From NCBI GenBank assembly GCA_964595205.1, contig CAZQOQ010000036.1, positions 248,001-312,000 on the forward strand: DNA of 64,000 nucleotides. Direction: 5' to 3'. Under the pieces are notes generated by a model that searched no databases, was not told the DNA's origin, and was given only the letters and a program-made list of their open reading frames with translations. Positions within the stretch are counted from its first letter, which is position 1. Each line of letters opens with the position of its first letter. Shown one piece after another: positions 44,064 through 52,754 of this stretch. The position numbers were made by a program, and so were the translations under genes. The stretch is from JADKIH01 sp964595205. GTDB taxonomy: Bacteria; Bacteroidota; Bacteroidia; AKYH767-A; 2013-40CM-41-45.

Positions 44064-45440
44064 ATGAGAAAAGTAATTACAGTACTTCTTTATGTTGTTG
44101 TTTTTGCACTGTATGTATTGAAAAATGATCAGGTATTTGGGCAAACGGAAGTTCCTGAGATCGATACTACGTTGGGTAAGAATACTAAAGAACCTTTGAT
44201 GCTGGTTAACGATACAATTTATGCCACCAACCAGGCCAGTGGTCAGTTTGCTCCGGGGCAGGGAAAAGGATTCCAGCTTGTTAAAAATGATTTTGCAAGT
44301 CTTAACATTAGTATTTATGCGATGGTAAGGTACCTGAATCAAATGCCGGGTCATCAAACCTGGAAGGATCATTTGGGTAGAGAACATGAGCTGGTTGGCA
44401 GGAATGATTTTCACTGGCATCGCTCGATGATTTGGTTTAGCGGCTTCGTCGGCACTCCAAAATTTACATACATGGCTACCGTATGGAGCATTTTAACCAC
44501 ACAGCAAACATTAGTATATGGCAACCTGAAGTATAAATTTAATAAACATTTTTCTTTGGGTATGGGCATTACACCGAATGTTTGCATACGCAGCCTGAAT
44601 ATTTTTCCTTTTTTTAGTTCCACAGACAGGACAATGTCTGAAGATGCACTTCGCGGAGGATTCAGTATGGGTGTATTTTCTACAGGCGAAATAGTTCCCA
44701 AACTCGAGTATACGGTTGTGATTGCAAACAACCTCAGTACACTTGGTGTTAAAGCAGCAACACTTACACGGGATCTTGCATCAAGTGCAACAATAGTCTG
44801 GATGCCCACAACAGGTGAATATGGTCCACGCGGAGGGCAAAGCGATCTGGAGCACCACACGCGACTTGCAACACGCTTTGGAGCTTCATTTGTTCATAGC
44901 AGAGAGGATCGCTTTAATAATATAGGCACTCCGGCACCTGATAATACACAGGTGCGAATGTCGGATGGATTATTGTTTTTTGAATCCGGTGCACTCGGAG
45001 ATGGGATCACAATAGACCAGGCAGATTTTGATTTATTGTCAATCGACCTGGGTTTTAAAATTAAAGGCATTTCAATTTTCACGGAATTTTATTACCGTAC
45101 ACTTACAAAATTTGATGCGATCGGACCGGATAACCTTACGCCGGTGACTCCTTCAATCAGCTCCATAACCGATAAAGGGTATTCATTACAGGTTTCATAT
45201 ATGATCATAAAAAAGAAATTAAACCTGTATGGAATTAATACGATGCTTTTTGATGAATTCAAAAGAAAACCATGGGAAGCAGGGGGAGGAGTAAACATTT
45301 ATCCTCTGGGAAATCGCAATTGGCGGATAAATGCTCAATGCATCTATGTTTACAAATCAGCAGCAGGTGGAACATTTGGTTTATATACGGCCGGCCAAAC
45401 CGGTCCGACAATAACTATTGGAGCCGATATACTTTTATAA
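44064..45440 (+). CDS. Outer-membrane porin-like protein
   Basis: 458 residues with a signal peptide (VLLYVVVFALYVLKNDQVFG). The mature region reads LNISIYAMVRYLNQMPGHQTW, in part, VGRNDFHWHRSMIWFSGFVGTPKFTYMATVW, in part, and a long barrel ending GPTITIGADILL. It resembles the OprO/P- and DcaP-like porins nearby in design but not closely in sequence. It lies between glutaminase and the exported amidohydrolase, so it likely feeds the same pathway. Specific substrate unknown. Confidence 0.72.
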   Translation: MRKVITVLLYVVVFALYVLKNDQVFGQTEVPEIDTTLGKNTKEPLMLVNDTIYATNQASGQFAPGQGKGFQLVKNDFASLNISIYAMVRYLNQMPGHQTWKDHLGREHELVGRNDFHWHRSMIWFSGFVGTPKFTYMATVWSILTTQQTLVYGNLKYKFNKHFSLGMGITPNVCIRSLNIFPFFSSTDRTMSEDALRGGFSMGVFSTGEIVPKLEYTVVIANNLSTLGVKAATLTRDLASSATIVWMPTTGEYGPRGGQSDLEHHTRLATRFGASFVHSREDRFNNIGTPAPDNTQVRMSDGLLFFESGALGDGITIDQADFDLLSIDLGFKIKGISIFTEFYYRTLTKFDAIGPDNLTPVTPSISSITDKGYSLQVSYMIIKKKLNLYGINTMLFDEFKRKPWEAGGGVNIYPLGNRNWRINAQCIYVYKSAAGGTFGLYTAGQTGPTITIGADILL

Positions 45441-45472
45441 TAAATTATATTCACAGTATAAATAAAATTACA

Positions 45473-46609
45473 ATGAAACTAAATTACTCAGTAAAAATTT
45501 TGATTGTTGATTTTGTACTAACGTGTTTCTTTTTAACCGCATCCGTTACCGCACAAACTAATTCAGCTAATCAGAATAATTATATATTGAATGACTGTCA
45601 TTTTCATTTGACAAATTACATACAGGAAGGAGTTGACATTAAGAAATTCCTTGGAATTATGGGTGATAAAGTCGGACGTGTTGCGCTCTTTGGAATCCCC
45701 CTGCAACAGCAATGGTCTTTTGGCAACAGCGGGAATTTTGCTCCTTACTATTATTTGCAGTCTGATGCGCCGCTTTATTATTATTCATTCACGGATGCAT
45801 ACATAGCTATGGCTTACATGTCGCTCACCAAAGAACAGCAGAATCGTTTTGATCCCATGATAACAGGTTTTAATCCTGCAGACATGTATGCGAAGGATCA
45901 TATTAAACGGGTATTAAAAACATTTCCCGGAGTATTCTCTGGTATCGGTGAGTTCACCATTCATAAAGAGTTTGTTTCATCAAAAATCGCAGGTGAAACG
46001 GCCAGCCTGACAAATCCCGCACTTGATTCCATTTTTGAATTTGCTGCAGAGACTGGCCTTGTGGTTTTGTTGCACAATGATGTTGATATGCCATTTCCAA
46101 AACCCGGACAGGATCCATACCTGGTAACACAATTGAGAGAACTGTTTATCCGTCACCCGAACACAACTGTTATTTGGGCACATTGCGGTGTGGGTCGCAT
46201 CGTGCACCCGGTAAAGGATCAGTTTGCCATGCTTGAAAGAGCACTTGCTAAGCCGGAGCTAAAACACGTGAACATTGATATTTCATGGGATGAGACTGCA
46301 AAATATATTGTTGCAACTCCGGAATCCGTAAAGGCGGTCGCAGAAATGATAAATAAATTTCCGGATCGCTTTCTTTTCGGCACCGACGAAGTTGCGCCAC
46401 AGGACCAGCAGAAGTACTTAAAAGTGTATGATATGTATGCGCCTTTGTTTGCATTACTGACTCCGGATACGAAACAGAAATTACTTAAAGGCAATTATGA
46501 GCGCTTGTTCAATGAGGCTAGAATAAAAGTAAGAGCATGGGAAAAAGCACATGCCAACGATGCTCCTGTAATTCCTGTTCCTACTCCTTCTTCCGGAGTT
46601 GGGAAGTAA
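45473..46609 (+). CDS. Exported amidohydrolase (TIM-barrel, Amidohydro_2 type)
   Basis: 378 residues from the ATG at 45473; the frame is open back to 45272 but that would overlap the porin gene by 170 bp, and MKLNYSVKILIVDFVLTCFF starts a signal peptide ending VTAQ. Metal-site motifs: NDCHFHLTNY (HxH), GLVVLLHNDVD (H), TTVIWAHCGVGR (H) and RFLFGTDE (D). The family includes decarboxylases and lactone/amide hydrolases; substrate unknown. It follows the porin by 32 bp and probably acts in the periplasm on a compound supplied by it, possibly an N-substituted amino acid. That last point is inferred from context. Confidence 0.82.
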   Translation: MKLNYSVKILIVDFVLTCFFLTASVTAQTNSANQNNYILNDCHFHLTNYIQEGVDIKKFLGIMGDKVGRVALFGIPLQQQWSFGNSGNFAPYYYLQSDAPLYYYSFTDAYIAMAYMSLTKEQQNRFDPMITGFNPADMYAKDHIKRVLKTFPGVFSGIGEFTIHKEFVSSKIAGETASLTNPALDSIFEFAAETGLVVLLHNDVDMPFPKPGQDPYLVTQLRELFIRHPNTTVIWAHCGVGRIVHPVKDQFAMLERALAKPELKHVNIDISWDETAKYIVATPESVKAVAEMINKFPDRFLFGTDEVAPQDQQKYLKVYDMYAPLFALLTPDTKQKLLKGNYERLFNEARIKVRAWEKAHANDAPVIPVPTPSSGVGK

Positions 46610-46761
46610 TCTTTAGCTTTTATTAATATTTTTTGAATGCTGTTTTAGTTTTATCATGTTGTGTAAAGGGAATCGGAAGAATATTAAATTTTCGGATTTA
46701 ATTTGACTTTTAAACATTAATCGAGTGGAAAATGATATAATAGATTTTTAAAAGTGAAAAA

Positions 46762-47958
46762 ATGGAATCTGGCCTGAATCAAACTTCTGCCGCTAACAAG
46801 AGTGCAGTTTTAGGTGCTGCTTTTTTAATGGCAACGTCAGCTATTGGTCCCGGATTTCAGACTCAAGTCTCGGTGTTCACACAGGAATTAATGGCCAGTT
46901 TTGGTTTTGTAATTCTGCTTACTATCCTGATCGATATTGCAACACAGTTGAATACATGGAGAATATTAACCGTGTCAGAAATGAGAGCCCAGGATATTGC
47001 GAATAAAATAATTCCGGGTCTTGGATACGTTCTTGCAATAATGGTAATGCTCGGCGGGCTGGCTTTCAATATTGGTAATGTTGCAGGCTGTGGTCTTGGC
47101 TTGAATGTTCTGTTCGGATTAAATACGATTACAGGCGCTGTAATCAGCTGTGTAATTGCTCTTACCATTTTCTGGATGAAAGAAGCCGGAAAGGCAGTAG
47201 ACACGTTCACAAAAATTCTCGGTGCTTTAATGCTTTTGCTTACGATGTATGTTGCAATCAGTTCTCATCCGCCAATGGCAGAAGCAGTGGAACGGACATT
47301 TGCACCGGAGAAAATAAGTTTATATGCAATTATAACACTCATCGGAGGTAGTGTAGGGGGATATATTTCGTTTGTTGGCGGTCATCGTTTACTGGATGCA
47401 GGAATAAAGGGTGAAAAAAATTTACCGTTGGTAAATCGGAGTGTTTTTTCCGGAATTGCAATCACAGGAAGTATGCGCATCGTTTTATTTCTCGCTGCTC
47501 TCGGTGTGGTTGCCGGTGGCGCAATATTGGATAGCAGTAATCCGCCCGCATCTGTTTTTAAAATTGCAGCCGGCGAACTAGGATACAGGTTTTTTGGAAT
47601 TGTGATGTGGAGTGCTGCGATAACCTCGATTGTCGGTGCAGCGTTTACATCTGTTTCTTTTTTCAGAACACTCCATCCTTGGTTCGATAAGTATAATCGT
47701 CAACTTACCAGTTTCATAATTATTTTTTCCACAATCGCCTTTATAATTGCAGGAAATCCGGTAAAATTATTGGTAATTGCAGGTACCATAAACGGCTTGA
47801 TCCTGCCTATATCGTTATCGGTAATATTGACAGCCACACACAAGAAATCAATTATGAAAGGATATAATCACCCGGCATGGTTGCGGATATGCGGTTGGGT
47901 GGTTGTTTGTATTATGACAGGATTAAGTATATATTCAATCAATGAATGGATGACATAA
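46762..47958 (+). CDS. NRAMP-fold permease lacking the metal-binding DPGN motif
   Basis: 398 residues, about eleven helices. The helix-1 region reads GAAFLMATSAIGPGFQTQ where metal-transporting NRAMPs have DPGN, and the helix-6 region reads GGSVGGYISFVGGHRLLDAG where they have a MPHN-type motif. So the residues that hold Mn2+/Fe2+ are absent. The GAAFLMATSAIGPGF pattern is like that of Bacillus YcsG-type permeases that sit in 5-oxoproline/organic-acid gene clusters. Here it sits beside amidase-type enzymes, so an organic or amino-acid-derived substrate (for example pyroglutamate) is a reasonable inference. It may also be a proton channel-like relative. Confidence 0.8.
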   Translation: MESGLNQTSAANKSAVLGAAFLMATSAIGPGFQTQVSVFTQELMASFGFVILLTILIDIATQLNTWRILTVSEMRAQDIANKIIPGLGYVLAIMVMLGGLAFNIGNVAGCGLGLNVLFGLNTITGAVISCVIALTIFWMKEAGKAVDTFTKILGALMLLLTMYVAISSHPPMAEAVERTFAPEKISLYAIITLIGGSVGGYISFVGGHRLLDAGIKGEKNLPLVNRSVFSGIAITGSMRIVLFLAALGVVAGGAILDSSNPPASVFKIAAGELGYRFFGIVMWSAAITSIVGAAFTSVSFFRTLHPWFDKYNRQLTSFIIIFSTIAFIIAGNPVKLLVIAGTINGLILPISLSVILTATHKKSIMKGYNHPAWLRICGWVVVCIMTGLSIYSINEWMT

Positions 47959-47990
47959 AAATTTTAGGAAAGTGGTTTTGAATATCTCCT

Positions 47991-49151
47991 ATGAAAATAA
48001 AAAATAATAAATCCGTTTTTCCGAAATACTGTTTCTCATTGGCGGTTGTTTTTATTTTTCCATTAATTTTATTTTCCCAGCAAAAAGATTCATCTAAAAC
48101 AATAGCTAATACAAACGATCAATCAGATTCTCAATTTTCAGATTCAACATCAGCTTCTGGAATAAAGGATACAGACCCCAGGGTTTATATTCCTGATACG
48201 GTTTATTTGTTAACCGGAGATAAAATAACGGGAAAGATCATTTCATTTGAGCAAGGGAGATTAAAAATAGATGCACAGGCCACAGGAGTGGTTACGATTA
48301 AATGGAATAAAATTTCTTCGATAAATGGAGGAAACAGGATTTTCAAGGTGGAGGATGTTAATGGTGAGATTTATAAGGGGAAGCTTGGGCTTTCTACTGA
48401 CACAGGTGAAGTACACGTTTTAAGCAAACTTACTTATGGGATCCGGATGGAAAATATTGTCAGGATTTATCCCCTGGAGAGTGAATGGTACCGCGGTATT
48501 AAAGGTACATTAGGAGCAGGTTTAAATTATGCAAAATCATCAGATGTGCTAACAACAAATGCAGAATACAATTTATACTATGTGATTTCGAAATGGAGAT
48601 TTATAAATGATTTTTCTTTTGTCTCAACATCTACTAATAGTGAAAATGCTTCGGTACGGCTCTCAATAAATTTTCAGGCACTTTACGCATTACCTCACAA
48701 ATGGGTATTATCCGAAATAAATTCATTCAGCAGGAATGATGAACTGGGAGTTAAGTCCAGGGTTTCTTTTGGTGCCGGAGGCGGTAACAGCCTCATTCAA
48801 ACGGACTGGCAGCGATTGCTTTTACTTACAGGCCTGGTCGAGAATTTGGAAAAAAATATTGAAACAAATGAAGTCGTATCCAATGTTGAATGGCCATTTA
48901 CCATTCACCATACTATTTATAAATTTGCTTATCCCAATCTGTCTTCTTCTTCTTCCATCACATCTTTCGTAGGTGTCACTGAGAAGGGCAGGTACCGACT
49001 CGATGCAAACCTGGATCTAACTTGGGAGTTTGTAAAAAATTTTAAATTGCAAATTACATTTTACTATAATTATGATAATAAGACGATTGAAGGAAAGGAT
49101 ACTAAAAAAGATTACGGCTCAGTCATATCGTTATTACTCGATTTAAAATAA
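47991..49151 (+). CDS. DUF481-family exported protein
   Basis: 386 residues with a signal peptide (FSLAVVFIFPLILFSQQ). The N-terminal 100 residues contain VYLLTGDKITGKIISFEQGRL, in part, the small beta domain that often precedes DUF481, and the rest shows the barrel pattern FALPHKW-type strands (RSIN FQALYALPHKWVLSEI, in part) ending YGSVISLLLDLK. DUF481 proteins are predicted outer-membrane barrels of unknown role. It starts 32 bp after the permease gene and may be co-transcribed. Confidence 0.78.
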   Translation: MKIKNNKSVFPKYCFSLAVVFIFPLILFSQQKDSSKTIANTNDQSDSQFSDSTSASGIKDTDPRVYIPDTVYLLTGDKITGKIISFEQGRLKIDAQATGVVTIKWNKISSINGGNRIFKVEDVNGEIYKGKLGLSTDTGEVHVLSKLTYGIRMENIVRIYPLESEWYRGIKGTLGAGLNYAKSSDVLTTNAEYNLYYVISKWRFINDFSFVSTSTNSENASVRLSINFQALYALPHKWVLSEINSFSRNDELGVKSRVSFGAGGGNSLIQTDWQRLLLLTGLVENLEKNIETNEVVSNVEWPFTIHHTIYKFAYPNLSSSSSITSFVGVTEKGRYRLDANLDLTWEFVKNFKLQITFYYNYDNKTIEGKDTKKDYGSVISLLLDLK

Positions 49152-49244
49152 TTAAACATATTGAAACTTGTTTAAATTAAGTTTAAAAACTATACCTTGT
49201 TCTGTAAGTTACAACTGTGATATTTGGTTCTTAAATTAAAAAAC

Positions 49245-50324
49245 ATGACTCAACTTTCAAACAATAGTACATCGCCTTATAATTTTGAAAAAATAGTAGA
49301 TATTATTATCAAGCTGGGAGTTCTTTTCCTGCTCGTAGGCTGGTGTCTGGACATTTTAAATCCTTTCATATTAATATTGATCTGGGGTTCTGTTATTGCT
49401 ATTGCAATTTATCCCCTTCAAATGACTATTTCGCGAATGATAGGAGGACGTAAAACACTCGCAGCTATAATTCTTACAATAATAATGATTAGTGTCCTTT
49501 TGATTCCGGGAATAATTGTTACTGAATCTTTATTCGAAGGTGTCAGAAAAGTTAAAGACCTGTATGCTGAAGGTAAACTGGTTGTGCCCGCACCCGGCGA
49601 ACGCGTTGCAAACTGGCCATCCTTTGCCAAGCCTCTTGCAGATTTCTGGCAGCTTGCTTCTGATAACCTGGAGGCTGCTGCCCTGAAATATTCTGATCAG
49701 CTTAAGACCACAGGCGCCTGGGTTTTATCTTCTCTTGCCGGTATCGGTAAAGGATTATTGCAATTTGTTGTTTCAATTATTATTGCATGTGTGATGCTGA
49801 TTTATTCCGGCGAGTTATCGGGCGGCGCTAAAAAAATATTTAATAACCTTGCAGGTGAGGGTGGAGATAAATACTCTTCGATAATCGTGGGAACCATCCG
49901 GAACGTCGTTAAAGGAATTCTCGGTGTTGCAATCATACAGGCGGCCATGGCAGGACTTGGATTTTTCATTGCGGGAGTGCCGTTTGCAGGTATCTGGACA
50001 GTTATCTGCCTCATCCTTGCTATCGTCCAGGTCGGTGTCGGACCCATTGCAATACCCATTGCGATTTATATGTTTTCTGTAAGCGATACTCTCACGGCTG
50101 TACTGCTTGCTATCTGGCTGGCGATTACACTCGTTTCTGATAATGTATTGAAACCAATCTTACTTGGCCGCGGCGCGCCTGCTCCCATGCTTGTCATTTT
50201 TATGGGAGCAATCGGTGGATTTATTTCAAATGGATTTCTGGGACTATTTCTTGGTGCTGTTATTCTCACTATCGGTTATAAACTTACAATAACTTGGATG
50301 AATAAAGATGCTGTTGTTAATTGA
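49245..50324 (+). CDS. AI-2E-family (PerM/YdiK-type) inner-membrane permease
   Basis: 359 residues from the ATG at 49245 (a TTG 21 bp upstream is less likely). It has the family's layout: two N-terminal helices (LGVLFLLVGWCLDILNPFIL, in part), a pair before a charged periplasmic segment around residue 110, and the C-terminal group with VQVGVGPIAIPIAIYMF and LKPILLGRGAPAP, the conserved loop. Members include putative autoinducer-2 exporters and Na+/H+ antiporter-like proteins; substrate unknown. Confidence 0.88.
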   Translation: MTQLSNNSTSPYNFEKIVDIIIKLGVLFLLVGWCLDILNPFILILIWGSVIAIAIYPLQMTISRMIGGRKTLAAIILTIIMISVLLIPGIIVTESLFEGVRKVKDLYAEGKLVVPAPGERVANWPSFAKPLADFWQLASDNLEAAALKYSDQLKTTGAWVLSSLAGIGKGLLQFVVSIIIACVMLIYSGELSGGAKKIFNNLAGEGGDKYSSIIVGTIRNVVKGILGVAIIQAAMAGLGFFIAGVPFAGIWTVICLILAIVQVGVGPIAIPIAIYMFSVSDTLTAVLLAIWLAITLVSDNVLKPILLGRGAPAPMLVIFMGAIGGFISNGFLGLFLGAVILTIGYKLTITWMNKDAVVN

Positions 50325-50365
50325 TGAATTATTATTTATAATTACTATTACATTAAAATAATATC

Positions 50366-51445
50366 ATGAAAAAAATTCTTAAGCCGGGAATTCATTGGCT
50401 GTTGATATTTATACCTGTTTCCCTGGTGTTGGAATATTCACATGCGTCTGCACCGCTTATCTTTTTTTCCGCGGCCCTTTCAATTATTCCCATTGCCCGA
50501 CTAATCGGAACTTCAACGGAACAACTGGCAAACTATACAGGAGAAGCTGTCGGTGGATTGTTAAATGCAACTTTCGGCAATGCCCCGGAATTGATCATCA
50601 GCATCATTGCGCTCAAAGCCGGATTGTACGATATCGTTCTGGCCTCGCTCGCCGGTGCAATTCTTGCGAATTTGTTACTTGCAATGGGGATTTCATTTCT
50701 GGTTGGAGGAATTAAATGGAATATACAGGAATATAATCTGTCCGGTATTCGCGTATACAGTTCGATGATGATGATTGCAGTAATCAGCCTGATGGTGCCG
50801 AGTGCGTTCAATCGTTTTCTTGGAGATGGCCCTTCGGGAAACGAGGACATGCTGAATATCTCGGTGGCAATCGTATTGCTGGTTACTTATATATTATACC
50901 TTGTGTTCATGTTAAAGTCACACCCTGAATTTTTCAGGAGTGAGAAAGGGAAGGCGGAAACCCATGATGATGAAAAGCGTTGGTCGCTAAAGGCTGCTCT
51001 GATATCTCTGGTAATTGCTTCAGTCGTTGCGGCCTTCATGAGTGAAGTACTTGTTGGTGCCGCAGAGGAAACAGGCAAGGTGCTGGGAATGTCGAGTGTT
51101 TTTATCGGCGTCATTTTTCTCGCAGTGATCGGCGGTGCTGCAGAAAGTATCTCCGCGATAACCATGGCGGCAAAAAATAAGATGGATCTGAGTATCGGAA
51201 TCGCATTGGGCAGCTCCATACAGATTGCAATTTTTGTCGCGCCGCTTTTAGTGCTTCTGAGTTTATTTGTCGGCCCGCATCAGCTTAACCTGACATTCTC
51301 CCGTGCATTAATCGGAACATTGTTTCTCGCAGTTTTACTCGGAGCATTAATTGCCGGCGATGGAAGATCAAACTGGTACAAGGGTGTTCAATTGATCATG
51401 GTTTACCTGATCATGGCATTAATGTTTTTCTTTATCCCTTCTTAA
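50366..51445 (+). CDS. cax: Calcium/proton exchanger (CAX family)
   Basis: 359 residues, eleven helices. The two inverted-repeat signature motifs are plain: GGLLNATFGNAPELIISIIAL in the first half (in part) and IGGAAESISAITMAAKNKMD in the second, both carrying the Glu that binds the ion, with an acidic/basic central loop (KGKAETHDDEKR). It exports Ca2+ in exchange for protons. Forty-one bp after the AI-2E-type gene and two bp before the VIT-like gene, so probably in one transcript. Confidence 0.93.
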   Translation: MKKILKPGIHWLLIFIPVSLVLEYSHASAPLIFFSAALSIIPIARLIGTSTEQLANYTGEAVGGLLNATFGNAPELIISIIALKAGLYDIVLASLAGAILANLLLAMGISFLVGGIKWNIQEYNLSGIRVYSSMMMIAVISLMVPSAFNRFLGDGPSGNEDMLNISVAIVLLVTYILYLVFMLKSHPEFFRSEKGKAETHDDEKRWSLKAALISLVIASVVAAFMSEVLVGAAEETGKVLGMSSVFIGVIFLAVIGGAAESISAITMAAKNKMDLSIGIALGSSIQIAIFVAPLLVLLSLFVGPHQLNLTFSRALIGTLFLAVLLGALIAGDGRSNWYKGVQLIMVYLIMALMFFFIPS

Positions 51446-51447
51446 CT

Positions 51448-52122
51448 TTGGAAAATCAGAATTTTTGGAACCGGAAGATAAAAGAAAGCGCCGTTCTGAA
51501 TCGCGTCGACAGAACCTCGGAAATCCTATTCGGTCTGATCATGGTGCTCACATTTACCGGTGCAATCAGTGCCGCTACATCTGGCAAAGAGGAAGTTAAA
51601 GAATTATTGTGGGGCGCACTCGGATGCAACCTTGCCTGGGGATTCGTGGATGCAATCATGTACCTGATAAGCACATCGATTGAGCGTGGACACGGATTTT
51701 CTGTAATCCGCCGCATTGAAAAATCAGATCATAAAAGCGACATTCGCCAAATACTGGAGGAAGAAATTCAACCAGTGGTTTATTCTCTCATGAAAGAAGA
51801 AGAAATCGATGAACTCGGTCGTCGAATTAAGCAACTTCCCACTCCTGAAAATAAATTTATTTTGACCTGGAGCGACTGGAAATCGGCGTTTCTGATTTTC
51901 CTGCTTGTTTTCTTTTGCATCGTTCCCGTTGCAATACCTTTTGCACTTTTTAACGAAGTCGAATTGGCCAAACGTGCTTCTAACGGTGTTGCTCTTGTTT
52001 TATTATTTGTTGCCGGGTATAAACTCGCAGGTTATGCCGGATTCAAAAAGATTCCAACCGCCTTTTTATATACCGGCATCGGAGTTTTTCTTGTCCTGCT
52101 TACAATGGCTCTTGGCGGATGA
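51448..52122 (+). CDS. VIT1/CCC1-like membrane protein
   Basis: 224 residues. The start is a TTG at 51448, two bases after the CAX stop; the next in-frame ATG lies inside the first helix, so TTG is preferred. Segments EILFGLIMVLTFTGAISAAT and ELLWGALGCNLAWGFVDAIMYL resemble the first helices of the iron/manganese VIT family, followed by a long charged cytoplasmic loop and three C-terminal helices. Metal substrate and activity are inferred from the family only. Its stop overlaps the next ATG (ATGA), so the two are translationally coupled. Confidence 0.7.
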   Translation: MENQNFWNRKIKESAVLNRVDRTSEILFGLIMVLTFTGAISAATSGKEEVKELLWGALGCNLAWGFVDAIMYLISTSIERGHGFSVIRRIEKSDHKSDIRQILEEEIQPVVYSLMKEEEIDELGRRIKQLPTPENKFILTWSDWKSAFLIFLLVFFCIVPVAIPFALFNEVELAKRASNGVALVLLFVAGYKLAGYAGFKKIPTAFLYTGIGVFLVLLTMALGG

Positions 52123-52733
52123 AAAAAAACATTTTTCTTTTTTTAATATTTCTTTTAAATGTTTCACCGGCTTCGGGCCAGGAAGAAAAAGAGGTTAAAT
52201 GGGATTTCGGTGCTGACCTCAATTTCTATTTTCTCACGGATGATTTTTTCATGCTCCCCGTTTTACGGGCAGATAATAACAAAGTGCATCTTGAGACCCG
52301 TTATAATTATGAAGACATGCAGACATTTTCAGCGTGGATTGGCTACAATATATCAGGTGGAAATAATTTAGAGTATCTGATTACTCCAATGATCGGTGGC
52401 GTAACTGGAAATACAGATGGAATAGCGCCCGGACTCGAATTGACTTTAGGCTATAAAAAATTTGAACTTTACAGCGAAAGCGAACATTTATTCGATTTGG
52501 AAGACAAGGAAAATAATTTTTATTATAACTGGTCGGATCTTACCTATTCTCCAAAGGAAAACTGGTGGTTTGGATTAAGCGGTCAGAGAACGAGGCTGTA
52601 TCAAACTGATTTGGAAATTCAACGCGGCCTACTTCTGGGGGGAAGCGTTAAGAAATTTGAAATGACTTGTTATCTCTATAACTTGTTTTTTGATGACCCC
52701 TTTTTTTTACTTGCTGTTTCAATGAATTTTTAA
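52119..52733 (+). CDS. Exported barrel-like protein coupled to the VIT-like gene
   Basis: 204 residues with a signal peptide (NIFLFLIFLLNVSPASGQ). Strand pattern in DFGADLNFYFLTDDFFMLP, YNYEDMQTFSAWIGYNISGG, and the end FFLLAVSMNF fits a small outer-membrane barrel. It shares an ATGA overlap with the VIT-like gene, so it likely works with it. Family not recognised. Confidence 0.68.
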   Translation: MKKNIFLFLIFLLNVSPASGQEEKEVKWDFGADLNFYFLTDDFFMLPVLRADNNKVHLETRYNYEDMQTFSAWIGYNISGGNNLEYLITPMIGGVTGNTDGIAPGLELTLGYKKFELYSESEHLFDLEDKENNFYYNWSDLTYSPKENWWFGLSGQRTRLYQTDLEIQRGLLLGGSVKKFEMTCYLYNLFFDDPFFLLAVSMNF

Positions 52734-52754
52734 TTGATCAATTGAATCCGTTTT

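Noticed and set aside
45272..45472. Upstream extension of the amidohydrolase frame
   Set aside because: Would overlap the porin gene by about 170 bp; the signal peptide begins at 45473.
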